A stretch of DNA of 64,000 nt from Phenylobacterium glaciei. Lineage in GTDB: Bacteria; Pseudomonadota; Alphaproteobacteria; Caulobacterales; Caulobacteraceae. The stretch is from the NCBI RefSeq assembly GCF_016772415.1, contig NZ_JAGSGD010000001.1:372001-436000 (forward strand), in the 5' to 3' direction. Position 1 is the stretch's first letter. Every line of letters starts with the position of its first letter. The position numbers and the translations under genes were made by a program. Of the stretch, positions 53,578-64,000 are shown in pieces. The notes beneath the pieces are model-generated. The model searched no databases. It saw nothing but the letters and a program-made list of their open reading frames with translations, and was not told the DNA's origin.

Positions 53578-54777
53578 ATGAATATACACGAGCATCAAGC
53601 CAAAGCCGTCCTCTCCGAGTTCGGCGTGGCGGTCCCGCGTGGCTATCCGGCCTTCACCGTCGAAGAGGCCGTCAAGGCCGCCGAGACCCTCGGAGGTCCG
53701 GTCTTCGTGGTGAAGTCCCAGATCCACGCCGGTGGGCGCGGCAAGGGCAAGTTCGAGGGCCTCGGCCCCGACGCCAAGGGCGGCGTCCGGGTGGTCAAGT
53801 CCGTCGAGGAGGTCCGCACCAACGCGACCGAGATGCTCGGCCGGGTGCTGGTGACCCATCAGACGGGTCCCAAGGGCAAGCAGGTCAACCGCCTCTACAT
53901 CGAAGAGGGCGCGGCGATCGCCAAGGAATTCTATCTGTCCCTGCTGGTGGACCGCGAAACGAGCCGGGTCTCGGTCGTGGCCTCCACCGAAGGCGGCATG
54001 GACATCGAGGACGTCGCCCACTCGACGCCCGAGAAGATCATCACCTTCTCCATCGACCCGGCGACGGGGGTCTGGAACCACCACGGCCTGAAGCTTTCGA
54101 AGGCTCTGGGCCTGAAGGGCGACCTCTCCAAGCAGGCCGGCAAGCTGCTGCGCCAGCTCTATACGGCGTTCCTGGCCAAGGACATGGCCATGCTGGAGAT
54201 CAACCCGCTGATCGTCACCGCCGACGACCAGCTGCGCGTCCTCGACGCCAAGGTGTCCTTCGATAGCAACGCCCTCTACCGCCACCCCGACATCGTCGCC
54301 CTGCGCGACGAGACCGAGGAGGACCCGAAAGAGATCGAGGCCTCGAAGTTTGACCTCAGCTACATCGCCCTCGACGGCGAGATCGGCTGCATGGTCAACG
54401 GCGCCGGTCTGGCCATGGCCACCATGGACATCATCAAGCTGTACGGCGCCGAGCCCGCCAACTTCCTGGACGTCGGCGGCGGCGCCGACGAGGCCAAGGT
54501 GACGGCGGCCTTCAAGATCATCATGGCCGACCCCAATGTGAAGGGCATCCTGGTGAACATCTTCGGCGGCATCGCCCGTTGCGACGTCCTGGCCCAGGGC
54601 GTGGTGGCGGCGGTCAAGCAGGTGGGGCTGACGGTTCCCCTGGTGGTTCGCCTGGAAGGCACCAACGCCGAGTTGGGCAAGAAGATCATCAATGAGAGCG
54701 GCCTGAACGTGATCGCGGCCAACGACCTCTCCGATGGCGCCGAAAAGATTGTCGCCGCCGTGCGGGGAGCCGCCTGA
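53578..54777 (+). CDS. sucC: Succinyl-CoA ligase beta subunit
   Basis: 399 residues: ATP-grasp domain beginning [40 protein letters not shown] and the C-terminal [16 protein letters not shown]. It binds ADP/GDP and joins with SucD to interconvert succinyl-CoA and succinate. The TGA overlaps the sucD ATG by one base. First gene of the sucCD-sucAB-lpd run. Confidence 0.97.
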   Translation: MNIHEHQAKAVLSEFGVAVPRGYPAFTVEEAVKAAETLGGPVFVVKSQIHAGGRGKGKFEGLGPDAKGGVRVVKSVEEVRTNATEMLGRVLVTHQTGPKGKQVNRLYIEEGAAIAKEFYLSLLVDRETSRVSVVASTEGGMDIEDVAHSTPEKIITFSIDPATGVWNHHGLKLSKALGLKGDLSKQAGKLLRQLYTAFLAKDMAMLEINPLIVTADDQLRVLDAKVSFDSNALYRHPDIVALRDETEEDPKEIEASKFDLSYIALDGEIGCMVNGAGLAMATMDIIKLYGAEPANFLDVGGGADEAKVTAAFKIIMADPNVKGILVNIFGGIARCDVLAQGVVAAVKQVGLTVPLVVRLEGTNAELGKKIINESGLNVIAANDLSDGAEKIVAAVRGAA

Positions 54778-55655
54778 TGTCCATCCTCATCGACAAGAAC
54801 ACCAAGGTGATCTGCCAGGGCCTCACGGGCGCCCAGGGCACCTTCCACTCCGAGCAGGCCATCGCGTTTGGCACCAAGATGGTCGGCGGCGTCACCCCCG
54901 GTAAGGGCGGAACCAGTCACATCGGCCTGCCGGTCTTCGACACCGTCGACGAAGCTGTGAAGCAGACCGGCGCCGACGCCAGCGTGATCTATGTGCCGCC
55001 GGCCTTCGCCGCCGATAGCATCCTCGAAGCCATCGAGGCCGGCGTTCCTCTGGTTATCTGCATCACCGAGGGCATCCCGGTGCTGGACATGGTGCAGGTC
55101 AAGCGCGCCCTGGTCGGCTCAAAAACCAGGCTGATCGGCCCCAACTGCCCCGGCGTCCTGACCCCGGAAGCCTGCAAGATCGGCATCATGCCGGCCAATA
55201 TCTTCAAGAAGGGCTCGGTGGGTGTTGTCTCGCGCTCGGGCACGCTTACCTACGAAGCCGTGTTCCAGACCACCCAGGTGGGCCTGGGCCAATCCACGGC
55301 CGTGGGCATCGGCGGCGACCCGGTGAAGGGCACCGAGTTCATCGACATGCTCGACATGTTCCTGAAGGACCCGGAGACGGAATCGATCATCATGATCGGC
55401 GAAATCGGCGGGTCCGCGGAAGAAGACGCGGCTGAGTTCATTAAGAATTCAGCAATCAAGAAGCCTATGGTCGGCTTCATCGCGGGACGCACCGCGCCGC
55501 CCGGGCGGCGCATGGGTCACGCGGGCGCGATCATCTCCGGCGGCAAGGGCGGCGCCGAAGACAAGATCGCCGCGATGGAGGCCGCGGGCATACGCGTGTC
55601 ACCGTCTCCGGCGAAACTGGGCGAAACCCTCCTTGAGGTCCTCAAGAAGGCCTAA
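54777..55655 (+). CDS. sucD: Succinyl-CoA ligase alpha subunit
   Basis: 292 residues. CoA-binding N-terminus ([16 protein letters not shown]), GPNCPGV and the phosphorylated His248 in RRMGHAGAI. Partner of SucC, translationally coupled to it by a one-base overlap. sucA follows after 78 bases. Confidence 0.97.
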   Translation: MSILIDKNTKVICQGLTGAQGTFHSEQAIAFGTKMVGGVTPGKGGTSHIGLPVFDTVDEAVKQTGADASVIYVPPAFAADSILEAIEAGVPLVICITEGIPVLDMVQVKRALVGSKTRLIGPNCPGVLTPEACKIGIMPANIFKKGSVGVVSRSGTLTYEAVFQTTQVGLGQSTAVGIGGDPVKGTEFIDMLDMFLKDPETESIIMIGEIGGSAEEDAAEFIKNSAIKKPMVGFIAGRTAPPGRRMGHAGAIISGGKGGAEDKIAAMEAAGIRVSPSPAKLGETLLEVLKKA

Positions 55656-55733
55656 GGGCGAATTTAAGCGTAGGGCGGTCCGCGCTCGGCTCCTTTGATG
55701 AAGCGCCGCGGCCCCCCGGGAAAGCGGACGAAA

Positions 55734-58688
55734 ATGGCGGACGACGCAGGTCTGATCAACGAGGTGCTCGCCGAGACCTCCTTCCTCTATGGCGGCAACG
55801 CCGCCTTCGTGGAGGACCTCTACGCGAAATGGGCGGCTGACCCGGCCCTGGTGGAGCCCTCGTGGCGCGCCTTCTTCGCCTCCCTGCAGGAGCGCGCCGA
55901 CGAGGTGAAGGCCGCCACGGTCAAGCCCGGCTGGACCCAGAAATCCGCGCCTGCCGCCCGTCCCGACTGGCTCTCGGCCATCGACGGCCTCTGGCCGGCG
56001 GTGGAGGCCAAGGTCGGCGCCAAGGTGGCCGAGCGCGCCGCGCCGGCCGCCACGCCGGAATCCGTTCGCGCCGCGACGCTGGATTCCCTGCGCGCCATCA
56101 TGATGATCCGCGCCTACCGGATGCGCGGTCACCTGCGGGCCAATCTCGACCCGCTGGGCATCGCCATCCCCGAGGGCGACGCCACCGAGCTCGACCCCGC
56201 CTCCTACGGCTTCACCGAGGCCGACTACGACCGCCCGATCTTCCTGGACTTCGTGCTGGGCCTTGAGACCGGGACCATCCGCGAGATCCTGGCGATCCTG
56301 CGCCGCACCTACTGCAACGACATCGGCGTGCAGTACATGCACATCTCCGACCCGGCCCAGAAGGCCTGGCTGCAGGAGCGCATCGAGGGCCGCGACAAGG
56401 AGATCAACTTCACCAAGGAGGGCAAGGTCGCCATCCTCAAGAAGCTGATCGAGGCCGAGGGCTTCGAGAAGTTCCTGCACAAGCGCTTCCCCGGCACCAA
56501 GCGGTTCGGCCTGGACGGCGGCGAGGCCATGGTCCCGGCGCTCGAACAGATCATCAAGCGCGGCGGCGCGCTCGGCGTGAAGGACATCGTCATCGGCATG
56601 CCCCACCGGGGCCGCCTGAACGTCCTGGCCGCCGTGATGGCCAAGCCCTATCAGGTGATCTTCCACGAGTTCCAGGGCGGCTCCAGCCTGCCCTCGGACG
56701 TGGAAGGCTCGGGCGACGTGAAGTACCACATGGGCGCCTCCTCGGACCGCGCCTTCGACGGCAACAACGTCCACCTGTCGCTGACCGCCAACCCCTCCCA
56801 CCTGGAGATCGTCAACCCGGTGGTGCTGGGCAAGGCCCGCGCCAAGCAGGCCTACACCCTGCGCGACGCTCCGGACTCCGGCCGCAACCACGTCCTGCCC
56901 CTGCTGATGCACGGGGACGCGGCCTTCGCCGGACAGGGTGTGATCGCCGAGTGCTTCACCATTTCGGGCGTGAAGGGCTACCGCACCGGCGGCACCATCC
57001 ACTTCATCGTCAACAACCAGATCGGCTTCACCACCGCGCCGGCCTTCAGCCGCTCCTCGCCCTATCCGTCGGACGTGGCCCTGATGGTGGAGGCCCCGAT
57101 CTTCCACGTGAACGGCGACGACCCCGAGGCCGTGGTCTTCGTCGCCAAGGTGGCCACCGAGTTCCGCCAGCAGTTCGGCAAGGACGTGGTCATCGACATG
57201 TTCTGCTACCGCCGGTTCGGTCACAACGAAGGCGACGACCCGACGATGACCTCGCCCTTGATGTACGCCAAGATCAAGGACCACCCCTCGACCCGCGAGC
57301 TCTATTCCCGCCAGCTGATCGGCGAGGGCGTGGCGACCGAGGACGACGTCGCGGCCTGGATGAAGGAGTTCGACGACTTCCTCGACCAGGAGATGGAGTC
57401 CGGCAAGACCTACAAGGCCAACAAGGCCGACTGGCTGGACGGCAAGTGGGCGGGCCTGGCTTTGCCCGACGGCGACGACCGCCGCGGCGACACCAGCGTG
57501 CCCCTTCAGAAGCTGCTGGACCTGGGCAACCGCATCACCGCGATCCCGGAAACCCTGGACGCCCACAAGACCGTCAAGCGCGCCATCGACAATCGCCGCG
57601 CGGCCATCGAAACCGGCGAAGGCCTGGACTGGGCCACCGGCGAGCACCTGGCCTTCGCCACCCTGCTGGACGAGGGCTTCCCCGTCCGCCTGGCCGGCCA
57701 GGACAGCGTGCGCGGCACCTTTGTGCAGCGCCACTGCGACCTGATCGACCAGACCACCGAGGCCCACTACCAGCCGCTCTCCAACCTGCGCCCCGGCCAG
57801 GCCCATTTCGAGGTGCTCGACTCACCGTTGTCGGAAGAGGCGGTGCTGGGCTTCGAGTACGGTTTCTCCCTGGCCGACCCCAAGACGCTGGTCCTGTGGG
57901 AAGGCCAGTTCGGCGACTTCGCCAACGGCGCCCAGGTGGTGATCGACCAGTTCATCTCGTCAGGTGAGCGCAAGTGGCTGCGGATGAGCGGCCTGGTTCT
58001 GCTGCTGCCCCACGGCTACGAGGGCCAGGGTCCGGAACACTCCTCGGCCCGTCTGGAGCGCTTCCTGCAGCTCTGCGCCGAGGACAACCTCCAGGTCGTC
58101 AACTGCTCGACGCCGGCCAACTACTTCCACGTCCTGCGCCGCCAGATGCGCCGGGAGTTCCGCAAGCCCCTGGTCGTCATGACGCCCAAGTCGCTGCTGC
58201 GCCACAAGAAAGCGACGTCGCGGCTGGTGGACATGGCCGAGGGCTCGTCCTTCCACCGCGTGCTGCACGACGACGCCGAGCGCGGGGTCAACACCACCAC
58301 CAAGCTCGTCGAGCCCGACAAGATCCGCCGCGTCGTGCTGTGCTCGGGCAAGGTCTATTACGACCTGCTGGACGCGCGCGAGGAGAAGGGCGTCGACGAC
58401 GTCTATCTGATGCGCCTGGAGCAGTTCTATCCGTGGCCGGTGAAGTCACTGTCCACCGAACTGTCGCGCTTCCCCAACGCCGAACTGGTCTGGTGTCAGG
58501 AGGAGCCGAAGAACATGGGCGGCTGGACCTTCGTCGACCCGTGGCTGGAACTCACCCTCGACCGCCTGAAGATCAAGGCCAAGCGCGCCCGCTATGTCGG
58601 CCGCCCGGCCTCGGCCTCCACCGCGGCCGGCCAGATGAGCCGGCACATGAAGGAGCTTCAGACGTTCCTTGCTGAAGCCTTCGCCTAA
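55734..58688 (+). CDS. sucA: 2-oxoglutarate dehydrogenase E1 component
   Basis: 984 residues. N-terminal docking segment ([22 protein letters not shown]), thiamine diphosphate domain with [22 protein letters not shown] (the GDA start of the ThDP motif) and NNQIGFTT, and transketolase-like C-terminal domains ([20 protein letters not shown]). It decarboxylates 2-oxoglutarate and passes succinyl to SucB. Start at 55734 matches family N-termini; an in-frame ATG at 55695 adds 13 basic residues. Confidence 0.97.
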   Translation: MADDAGLINEVLAETSFLYGGNAAFVEDLYAKWAADPALVEPSWRAFFASLQERADEVKAATVKPGWTQKSAPAARPDWLSAIDGLWPAVEAKVGAKVAERAAPAATPESVRAATLDSLRAIMMIRAYRMRGHLRANLDPLGIAIPEGDATELDPASYGFTEADYDRPIFLDFVLGLETGTIREILAILRRTYCNDIGVQYMHISDPAQKAWLQERIEGRDKEINFTKEGKVAILKKLIEAEGFEKFLHKRFPGTKRFGLDGGEAMVPALEQIIKRGGALGVKDIVIGMPHRGRLNVLAAVMAKPYQVIFHEFQGGSSLPSDVEGSGDVKYHMGASSDRAFDGNNVHLSLTANPSHLEIVNPVVLGKARAKQAYTLRDAPDSGRNHVLPLLMHGDAAFAGQGVIAECFTISGVKGYRTGGTIHFIVNNQIGFTTAPAFSRSSPYPSDVALMVEAPIFHVNGDDPEAVVFVAKVATEFRQQFGKDVVIDMFCYRRFGHNEGDDPTMTSPLMYAKIKDHPSTRELYSRQLIGEGVATEDDVAAWMKEFDDFLDQEMESGKTYKANKADWLDGKWAGLALPDGDDRRGDTSVPLQKLLDLGNRITAIPETLDAHKTVKRAIDNRRAAIETGEGLDWATGEHLAFATLLDEGFPVRLAGQDSVRGTFVQRHCDLIDQTTEAHYQPLSNLRPGQAHFEVLDSPLSEEAVLGFEYGFSLADPKTLVLWEGQFGDFANGAQVVIDQFISSGERKWLRMSGLVLLLPHGYEGQGPEHSSARLERFLQLCAEDNLQVVNCSTPANYFHVLRRQMRREFRKPLVVMTPKSLLRHKKATSRLVDMAEGSSFHRVLHDDAERGVNTTTKLVEPDKIRRVVLCSGKVYYDLLDAREEKGVDDVYLMRLEQFYPWPVKSLSTELSRFPNAELVWCQEEPKNMGGWTFVDPWLELTLDRLKIKAKRARYVGRPASASTAAGQMSRHMKELQTFLAEAFA

Positions 58689-58723
58689 ACCGACCGCCCG
58701 AAAGAACAGGAAGAACCTCCCCA

Positions 58724-59956
<1,233 letters not shown>

Positions 59957-60012
59957 GGGGCCGCGCCTCCCCATATCCGTCCCAGCATCTCTCAATTCGG
60001 AAGACCAGGCTC

Positions 60013-61410
60013 ATGGCCCAATACGACGTCGTCATCATCGGGGGCGGCCCCGCCGGCTACAACGGCGCCATCCGCGCGGGGCAGCTTGGCCTGTCGGTGG
60101 CCGTGGTGGAGAAGCGCGAGACCCTGGGCGGCACCTGCCTCAATGTCGGCTGCATGCCGTCGAAGGCCCTGCTGCACGCCTCGGAAATGTATGAGCTGGC
60201 GAACAAGGACTTCGCCACCCTGGGCATCGAGGTGACGCCCACCCTCAACCTGCCCCAGATGATGAAGCAGAAGGCCGAGAGCGTGACGGCGCTCACCAAG
60301 GGCATCGAGTTCCTGTTCAAGAAGAACAAGGCCGACTGGATCAAGGGCATGGGCAAGATCGCCGGCCCCGGCAAGGTCGAGGTCACCGGCCCCGACGGCT
60401 CGGTCACCGTGCTGGAGACCAAGAACATCGTCATCGCCACCGGCTCGGAGCCGTCGGGCCTGCCCGGCGTCACCGTCGACAACAAACGCATCCTCGATTC
60501 CACCGGCGCCCTGACCCTGCCGGAAGTTCCCAAGAGCCTGATCGTCATCGGCGCCGGCATCATCGGCCTGGAGCTGGGCTCGGTCTGGCGCCGCCTCGGC
60601 GCGGAAGTCACCGTCGTCGAGTTCCTGGACCGCATCACGCCGGGCATGGACGCCGAGACCGCCAAGACCTTCCAGCGCACGCTCACCAAGCAGGGGATGG
60701 CCTTCAAGCTCGGGTCGAAAGTCACCGGCGCGAAGTCGTCGAAGACCGGCGTCACGCTGACCGTCGAGCCCGTGGCCGGCGGCGAAATCGAGACCCTGGC
60801 CGCCGACTACGTCCTGCTGGCCATCGGCCGGCGTCCCTTCACGCAGGGCCTCGGCCTGGAGAGCGTGGGGATCGTCCCCGACAAGCGCGGCTTCATCGAG
60901 ACCGACCACTTCAAGACCAGCGCGCCCGGCGTCTGGGCCATCGGCGACGCCATCCACGGCCCCATGCTGGCCCACAAGGCCGAGGAGGACTCAGTCGCGG
61001 TGATCGAGACCATCGCCGGCAAGTACGCCCACGTGGACTACAACCTGGTCCCCAGCGTCGTTTACACCTACCCGGAGGTGGCCTGGGTCGGGAAGACCGA
61101 GGAGCAGCTGAAGGAGGCCGGCATCGCCTACAAGGCTGGCAAGTTCCCCTTCACCGCCAACAGCCGCGCCAAGATCAACCATGAGACCGACGGCTTTGCG
61201 AAAGTCCTGGCGGACGCCAAGACAGACGAGATCCTCGGCGTCCACATCATCGGCCCCCAGGCCGGCGAGATGATCGGCGAGTACTGCGTGGCCATGGCCT
61301 TCCGCGCCGCCAGCGAGGACGTGGCCCGCACCGTCCACCCCCACCCGACCCGCTCCGAGGCCGGCCGCCAGGCCGCCATGGGCGTCGAGGGCTGGACCAT
61401 GCAGGCGTAA
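60013..61410 (+). CDS. lpd: Dihydrolipoyl dehydrogenase
   Basis: 465 residues. FAD motif VVIIGGGPAGYNGAI, redox disulfide C42/C47 in GGTCLNVGCMPSK, NAD motif VIGAGIIGLELGSVW, and C-terminal HPHPTRSEA with the catalytic His. It reoxidises the lipoyl group of SucB and probably other complexes. The TAA overlaps the start of the GNAT gene. Confidence 0.97.
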   Translation: MAQYDVVIIGGGPAGYNGAIRAGQLGLSVAVVEKRETLGGTCLNVGCMPSKALLHASEMYELANKDFATLGIEVTPTLNLPQMMKQKAESVTALTKGIEFLFKKNKADWIKGMGKIAGPGKVEVTGPDGSVTVLETKNIVIATGSEPSGLPGVTVDNKRILDSTGALTLPEVPKSLIVIGAGIIGLELGSVWRRLGAEVTVVEFLDRITPGMDAETAKTFQRTLTKQGMAFKLGSKVTGAKSSKTGVTLTVEPVAGGEIETLAADYVLLAIGRRPFTQGLGLESVGIVPDKRGFIETDHFKTSAPGVWAIGDAIHGPMLAHKAEEDSVAVIETIAGKYAHVDYNLVPSVVYTYPEVAWVGKTEEQLKEAGIAYKAGKFPFTANSRAKINHETDGFAKVLADAKTDEILGVHIIGPQAGEMIGEYCVAMAFRAASEDVARTVHPHPTRSEAGRQAAMGVEGWTMQA

Positions 61411-61835
61411 TGCTGGTCCGCCGGGTCCGCCCGGAGGAGCTGCCCATCGCCGCGGCGATCTACCAGAAGGTCCTGCGCGAGACCTTCACCTGGCTGCCGG
61501 GGTCGCGCCACAACGCCCAGGTCTTCCTGCGCGACGCTCGCGACGAGGACGTCTATGTGGCCGTCGCCGACCACCGTATCCTAGGCGTCGCGGCCCTCTA
61601 TACCGTCGACAGCTTCCTGCACTCGCTCTACGTGGCGCAGCGGGGCCAGGGCGTCGGCAAGGCCCTGCTGGACCACGTCACCGCCGCAGCGCCCGACGCC
61701 CTGTCGCTGAAGTGCCAGACCGCGAACCTCCGCGCGCGCGCCTTCTATGCCCGCGAGGGTTTCAAGGAGGTCGGCCAGGGCGATGACGGCGTCCCTTGGG
61801 TCAAGATGGCGCGCCCCTCCACCGCCTGGACCTGA
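61410..61835 (+). CDS. GNAT family N-acetyltransferase
   Basis: 141 residues. Motif A is LYVAQRGQGVGKALLDHVTAAAP, with a typical beta bulge before it and a C-terminal RAFYAREGFKEVG. Substrate unknown. Its ATG shares one base with the lpd stop (TAATG), so it is the coupled last member of the TCA operon or the start of a small add-on group with the phosphatase gene. Confidence 0.9.
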   Translation: MLVRRVRPEELPIAAAIYQKVLRETFTWLPGSRHNAQVFLRDARDEDVYVAVADHRILGVAALYTVDSFLHSLYVAQRGQGVGKALLDHVTAAAPDALSLKCQTANLRARAFYAREGFKEVGQGDDGVPWVKMARPSTAWT

Positions 61836-61896
61836 GCCCTTGCGGCGGCCGCGAAAACCCGGTCCCCTGGAGGCAAAGCTCAGGGACAGGAAACCG

Positions 61897-62463
61897 ATGG
61901 AACTCGTACTCATCCGCCATGGCCTGCCGGTGCGCAGCGACCAGAGCGCCGATCCGCCGCTGCACGACGAGGGCCACGACCAGTCCCGCAAGGTCGCGCA
62001 ATGGCTGGCGGGTGAGACCTTCGACGCCGTCTATTCCAGCCCCATGCTGCGCGCTATCGAGACCGCCGCACCCTTACTCGCCCACAGCGGCCACGCGCTG
62101 CGCCACAAGGACGGCATCGCCGAGTTCGACCGCGACGGCGGGTCCTACGTCCCCATGGAAGAACTGAAGCGCGAGGACTACGCCGCCTGGAAGGCCATGG
62201 CCGACGGCGACCACGGTGTCGATATCGGCGTCTTCCAGCAGGCGGTGGTGGGCGCCCTTGAGGAAATCATCGAGAGCCATCCCGGCCAGAAGGTGGCGGT
62301 CTTCTGCCACGGCGGGGTGATCAATGTCTGGACCGCCCACGTGCTCGCCATGGCGCCGCGCCTGTTCTTCGAGCCCCGCTACACCAGCCTCCACCGCTAC
62401 ATGTGCGCCCGCAGCGGCCAGCGGAACATCCTCAGCCTCAATGAGACCGCGCATTTGCGGTAA
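61897..62463 (+). CDS. Histidine phosphatase family protein
   Basis: 188 residues from ATG 61897. The phosphoacceptor is His8 in LVLIRHGLP, with SSPMLRAIETAAPLL and the second His in VFCHGGVINVW. Members include phosphoglycerate mutase-like and broad phosphatases; the substrate is unknown. Located 61 bases after the GNAT gene and ending 25 bases before the IS110 element. Confidence 0.9.
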   Translation: MELVLIRHGLPVRSDQSADPPLHDEGHDQSRKVAQWLAGETFDAVYSSPMLRAIETAAPLLAHSGHALRHKDGIAEFDRDGGSYVPMEELKREDYAAWKAMADGDHGVDIGVFQQAVVGALEEIIESHPGQKVAVFCHGGVINVWTAHVLAMAPRLFFEPRYTSLHRYMCARSGQRNILSLNETAHLR

Positions 62464-62500
62464 GGCTACACCCCGAAACCGTCATCCTTGTCTGTTGATG

Positions 62501-62655
62501 GCCTGACGCTGTTAGGCTGATCGGCGGACGGCGCACCGTTGTCATCCTTGGTCTTGGAGACCGTGCCCGAGCAGGGTGCGCCGCCCGCCTTTCGTCAACC
62601 ACCCCGAACAGTTGCCTGGGAGGCGTTGGAGCGCCGTCCCGTAGGACAAGGATGG
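62501..62655 (+). ncRNA. Bridge RNA of the IS110 element
   Basis: A 5' hairpin GCCTGA/TTAGGC (62501-62506 with 62512-62517) is followed by a target-binding loop closed by GGCGCACC (62530-62537) and GGTGCGCC (62575-62582). Its left strand holds GTCATCCT (62541-62548), identical to the left flank plus core. An inner hairpin GGTCT/AGACC follows (62550-62562). Its right strand holds GCCCGAG (62565-62571), the reverse complement of the right flank CTCGGGC. A second, donor loop has ACAGTTGC (62608-62615), matching the element's right end, and GACAAG (62645-62650), complementary to CTTGTC at its left end, around an inner hairpin at 62618-62640. Exact RNA ends are not known. Confidence 0.85.
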
Positions 62656-62659
62656 GACC

Positions 62660-63601
62660 ATGACCTTACCTCAAACGACGCTGGGGATCGACGTCTCCGG
62701 CAAGCGTCTGGACGCCTATGCGCACCCGGCCGGCCGGGTGCGGGATTTCTCCAACGACCCGGCTGGCATCGCCCGGCTGGTCGACTGGGCCCTCACGCTG
62801 GAAGCCTTCGTGGTGCTGGAGGCCACCGCCCCCTGGGACCAGGCCCTGCTTCGCGCCCTGGAGACCGCAGGGGTGAGCTTCCATCGCGCCAACCCTGGGC
62901 GGGCTCGGGACTTCGCCCGCTCCATGGGCCTGCTGGCCAAGACCGACGCCGTGGACGCCCGGATGCTGGCGCTCTACGGCGCGACCTTGCCGCTGGTCCC
63001 TACCCCGTCAGCCGATCCCGCCCGCCTGGCCCTGCAGGGCCTCACCGCCCGCCGCGACCAGCTGGTGGAGATGCGCAAGGCCGAGCGCATCCGGCTGAAG
63101 GGCCGGCCAGATCCAGACCTGATCGACAGCATCGGGGCTGTCCTGTCGGTGCTGGACGACCAGATCGCCCAGCTCGACAAGCGCATGCAGGCCCTGATCG
63201 CCTCCAGCCCGGACCTGGACCGCCAGCAGGCCATCCTGCGCTCGGCCCCCGGCATCGGCCCGGTCGCATGCTCGGTGCTGCTGAGCTGCCTGCCGGAACT
63301 GGGCCAGGTCGACCGCCGGGCCATCGCGGCCCTGGCGGGCCTAGCGCCCATCGCCCGCGACTCCGGCCTGATGCGGGGACGCCGGCATGTCCAGGGTGGT
63401 CGAAAGCGCGTCAGGGACGCCCTCTACATGGCCGCCTTGGCCGCCATCAGACGCGGGCCCTGGAAGGACATCTTCGAGGCCATGAAGGCTGCTGGAAAGG
63501 CCCCCAAGCTCGCCATCGTCGCCATCGCCAGAAAGCTCCTCGTCGCCCTCAACGCCGCCCTAAAGCATCAAAGGCCCTTCCAAAATCCACAGAACGCTTG
63601 A
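62660..63601 (+). CDS. IS110-family transposase (bridge-RNA-guided recombinase)
   Basis: 313 residues. RuvC-like DEDD residues: D11 (LGIDVSG), E54 (VVLEATAPW), D96 and D99 (KTDAVDAR). A coiled-coil middle (LDDQIAQLDKRMQAL) leads to the Tnp domain with SAPGIGPVACSVL and the conserved serine S235 in ARDSGLMRGRR, then RVRDALYMAALAA. All catalytic positions are intact, so the element is probably active. The ATG lies directly after the donor loop of the bridge RNA. Confidence 0.95.
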   Translation: MTLPQTTLGIDVSGKRLDAYAHPAGRVRDFSNDPAGIARLVDWALTLEAFVVLEATAPWDQALLRALETAGVSFHRANPGRARDFARSMGLLAKTDAVDARMLALYGATLPLVPTPSADPARLALQGLTARRDQLVEMRKAERIRLKGRPDPDLIDSIGAVLSVLDDQIAQLDKRMQALIASSPDLDRQQAILRSAPGIGPVACSVLLSCLPELGQVDRRAIAALAGLAPIARDSGLMRGRRHVQGGRKRVRDALYMAALAAIRRGPWKDIFEAMKAAGKAPKLAIVAIARKLLVALNAALKHQRPFQNPQNA

Positions 63602-63619
63602 CCAGACCCAACACAGTTG

Positions 63620-63737
63620 CTCGGGCTTGTCCCGAGGATCCATGATCTCCGTCGTTCCGCATAAGGCGCGAGCGTCGCCGCCCAGAGCCGCCTGTGTCTC
63701 GGTGTCTATGGATCCTCGGGACAAGCCCGAGGATGAC
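63620..63737. repeat. Palindromic repeat type 1, split by the IS110 element
   Basis: It starts CTCGGGCTTGTCCCGAGG and ends with the complementary GAGGATGAC at 63737. Its missing first six bases (GTCATC) plus a CT lie at 62481-62488, on the other side of the IS. With the ATGATCTCCG block it is the same family as the repeat at 21777-21898. Confidence 0.88.
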
Positions 63738-63759
63738 GAGGGGAGGGGGGAGGGGGCTT

Positions 63760-64000
63760 TTAGGCGTGCGGATGCGCGCTGTTGTACGCGCTCAGTAACG
63801 CCGCGGCGTCCACATCGGTATAGCGCTGGGTCGTCGACAGCGAGGCGTGGCCCAGCAGTTCCTGGATGGAGCGCAGGTCGGCGCCGGCCCCCAGCAGGTG
63901 GGTGGCGAAGGAGTGGCGCAGGGCATGGGGCGTGGCGCTGGCGGGCAAACCCAGGCGGCCCCGCAGCAGCTGCACGGTGGCCTGCACATGGCGCGGACTG
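63760..64000 (-). CDS. xerC: Tyrosine recombinase XerC-like, C-terminal part
   Basis: The last ~80 residues are visible; the gene continues beyond the right edge. They contain [20 protein letters not shown] (catalytic H-x-x-R), [16 protein letters not shown] (second His and nucleophile Tyr) and end NSAHPHA. The pattern is that of XerC/XerD rather than of phage integrases. XerC resolves chromosome dimers at dif. The N-terminal part is needed to separate XerC from XerD. Confidence 0.82.
   Translation of the reverse strand, partial: SPRHVQATVQLLRGRLGLPASATPHALRHSFATHLLGAGADLRSIQELLGHASLSTTQRYTDVDAAALLSAYNSAHPHA

Larger units (their letters stand above)
62489..63621 (+). mobile_element. IS110-family insertion sequence in a palindromic repeat
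   Basis: The element runs from just after the CT at 62487-62488 to the CT at 63620-63621 (1133 bases including one core copy). Joining the flanks (GTCATC, CT, CGGGCTTGTCCCGAGG) rebuilds an intact type 1 palindromic repeat of 124 bases, close to the 122-base copy at 21777-21898. The element has a 171-base non-coding left end, one transposase gene and an 18-base right end, no terminal inverted repeats and no target duplication beyond the CT, all typical of IS110. Confidence 0.9.

Noticed and set aside
55599..57806. Long minus-strand open frame opposite sucA
   Set aside because: Same shadow effect; no ribosome site or motif, and sucA is unambiguous.
63597..63621. TTGACC at the IS110 right end as the -35 of a promoter formed on circularisation
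   Set aside because: It lies in the right region, but no -10 is found at a fitting distance across the right-left junction, so it is not claimed.

Overview
The window is GC-rich alphaproteobacterial chromosome, most probably from the Caulobacteraceae (Caulobacter/Phenylobacterium-like). This is inferred from the gene complement (DUF2794, DUF1223 and host-attachment family proteins, an ffh-rpsP-rimM block, a ccmAB/ccmCDG block, a sucCD-sucAB-lpd TCA operon), from the base composition, and from interspersed palindromic repeats. No rRNA gene or CRISPR array is present.

Positions 1-9.4 kb look like an integrated accessory region bounded on the right by a tRNA-Arg(CCG) gene (9368-9444). Next to the tRNA is a recombination module read leftwards: a DNA-binding-like protein, a small excisionase-type HTH protein, an HTH plus zinc-ribbon protein and a tyrosine recombinase. 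It has three exact 21-bp-phased repeats around CGCTAGCG and a tandem 11-bp repeat near the tRNA. To its left lies unusual metabolic cargo: a CysD-type ATP sulfurylase small subunit without CysN, followed by a zinc-ribbon DUF6671-type protein; divergently, an excisionase-type HTH regulator, a dihydroxy-acid dehydratase (IlvD) and a dihydroorotase (PyrC) in overlapping order, with an inverted-repeat operator candidate between the two arms. The left boundary is not visible.

From 9.5 to 46 kb the genes look like ordinary chromosome: ABC ATPase, rimM-rpsP-ffh, an M3 peptidase, a TetR operon with an operator inside its promoter, murI, the peroxide-stress set ahpC-ahpF-oxyR with an OxyR half site, a PadR regulator behind a long inverted repeat, a prolyl oligopeptidase, dapF-mtaB-GFA, ftsY-yciB, a MarR regulator with a histone-H1-like tail, cytochrome c maturation genes interrupted by a Spy/CpxP-like gene, aconitase, Bax inhibitor-1 family, thpR and others.

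From 46 to 62.5 kb is a TCA cluster: mdh, then several unrelated genes (including a 1117-residue GH18-like/NodB deacetylase/GT2 fusion), then sucC-sucD-sucA-sucB-lpd with trailing GNAT and phosphatase genes. Together with acnA at 36 kb they cover much of the oxidative TCA cycle.

The right end holds a complete IS110-family element (62489-63621) inserted at a CT dinucleotide inside a palindromic intergenic repeat. Its 5' non-coding end folds into what reads as a complete bridge RNA. The left and right target guides match the sequence flanking the insertion and the donor guides match the element's own ends. This is the best-supported unusual system in the window. A truncated XerC-like recombinase gene closes the window.
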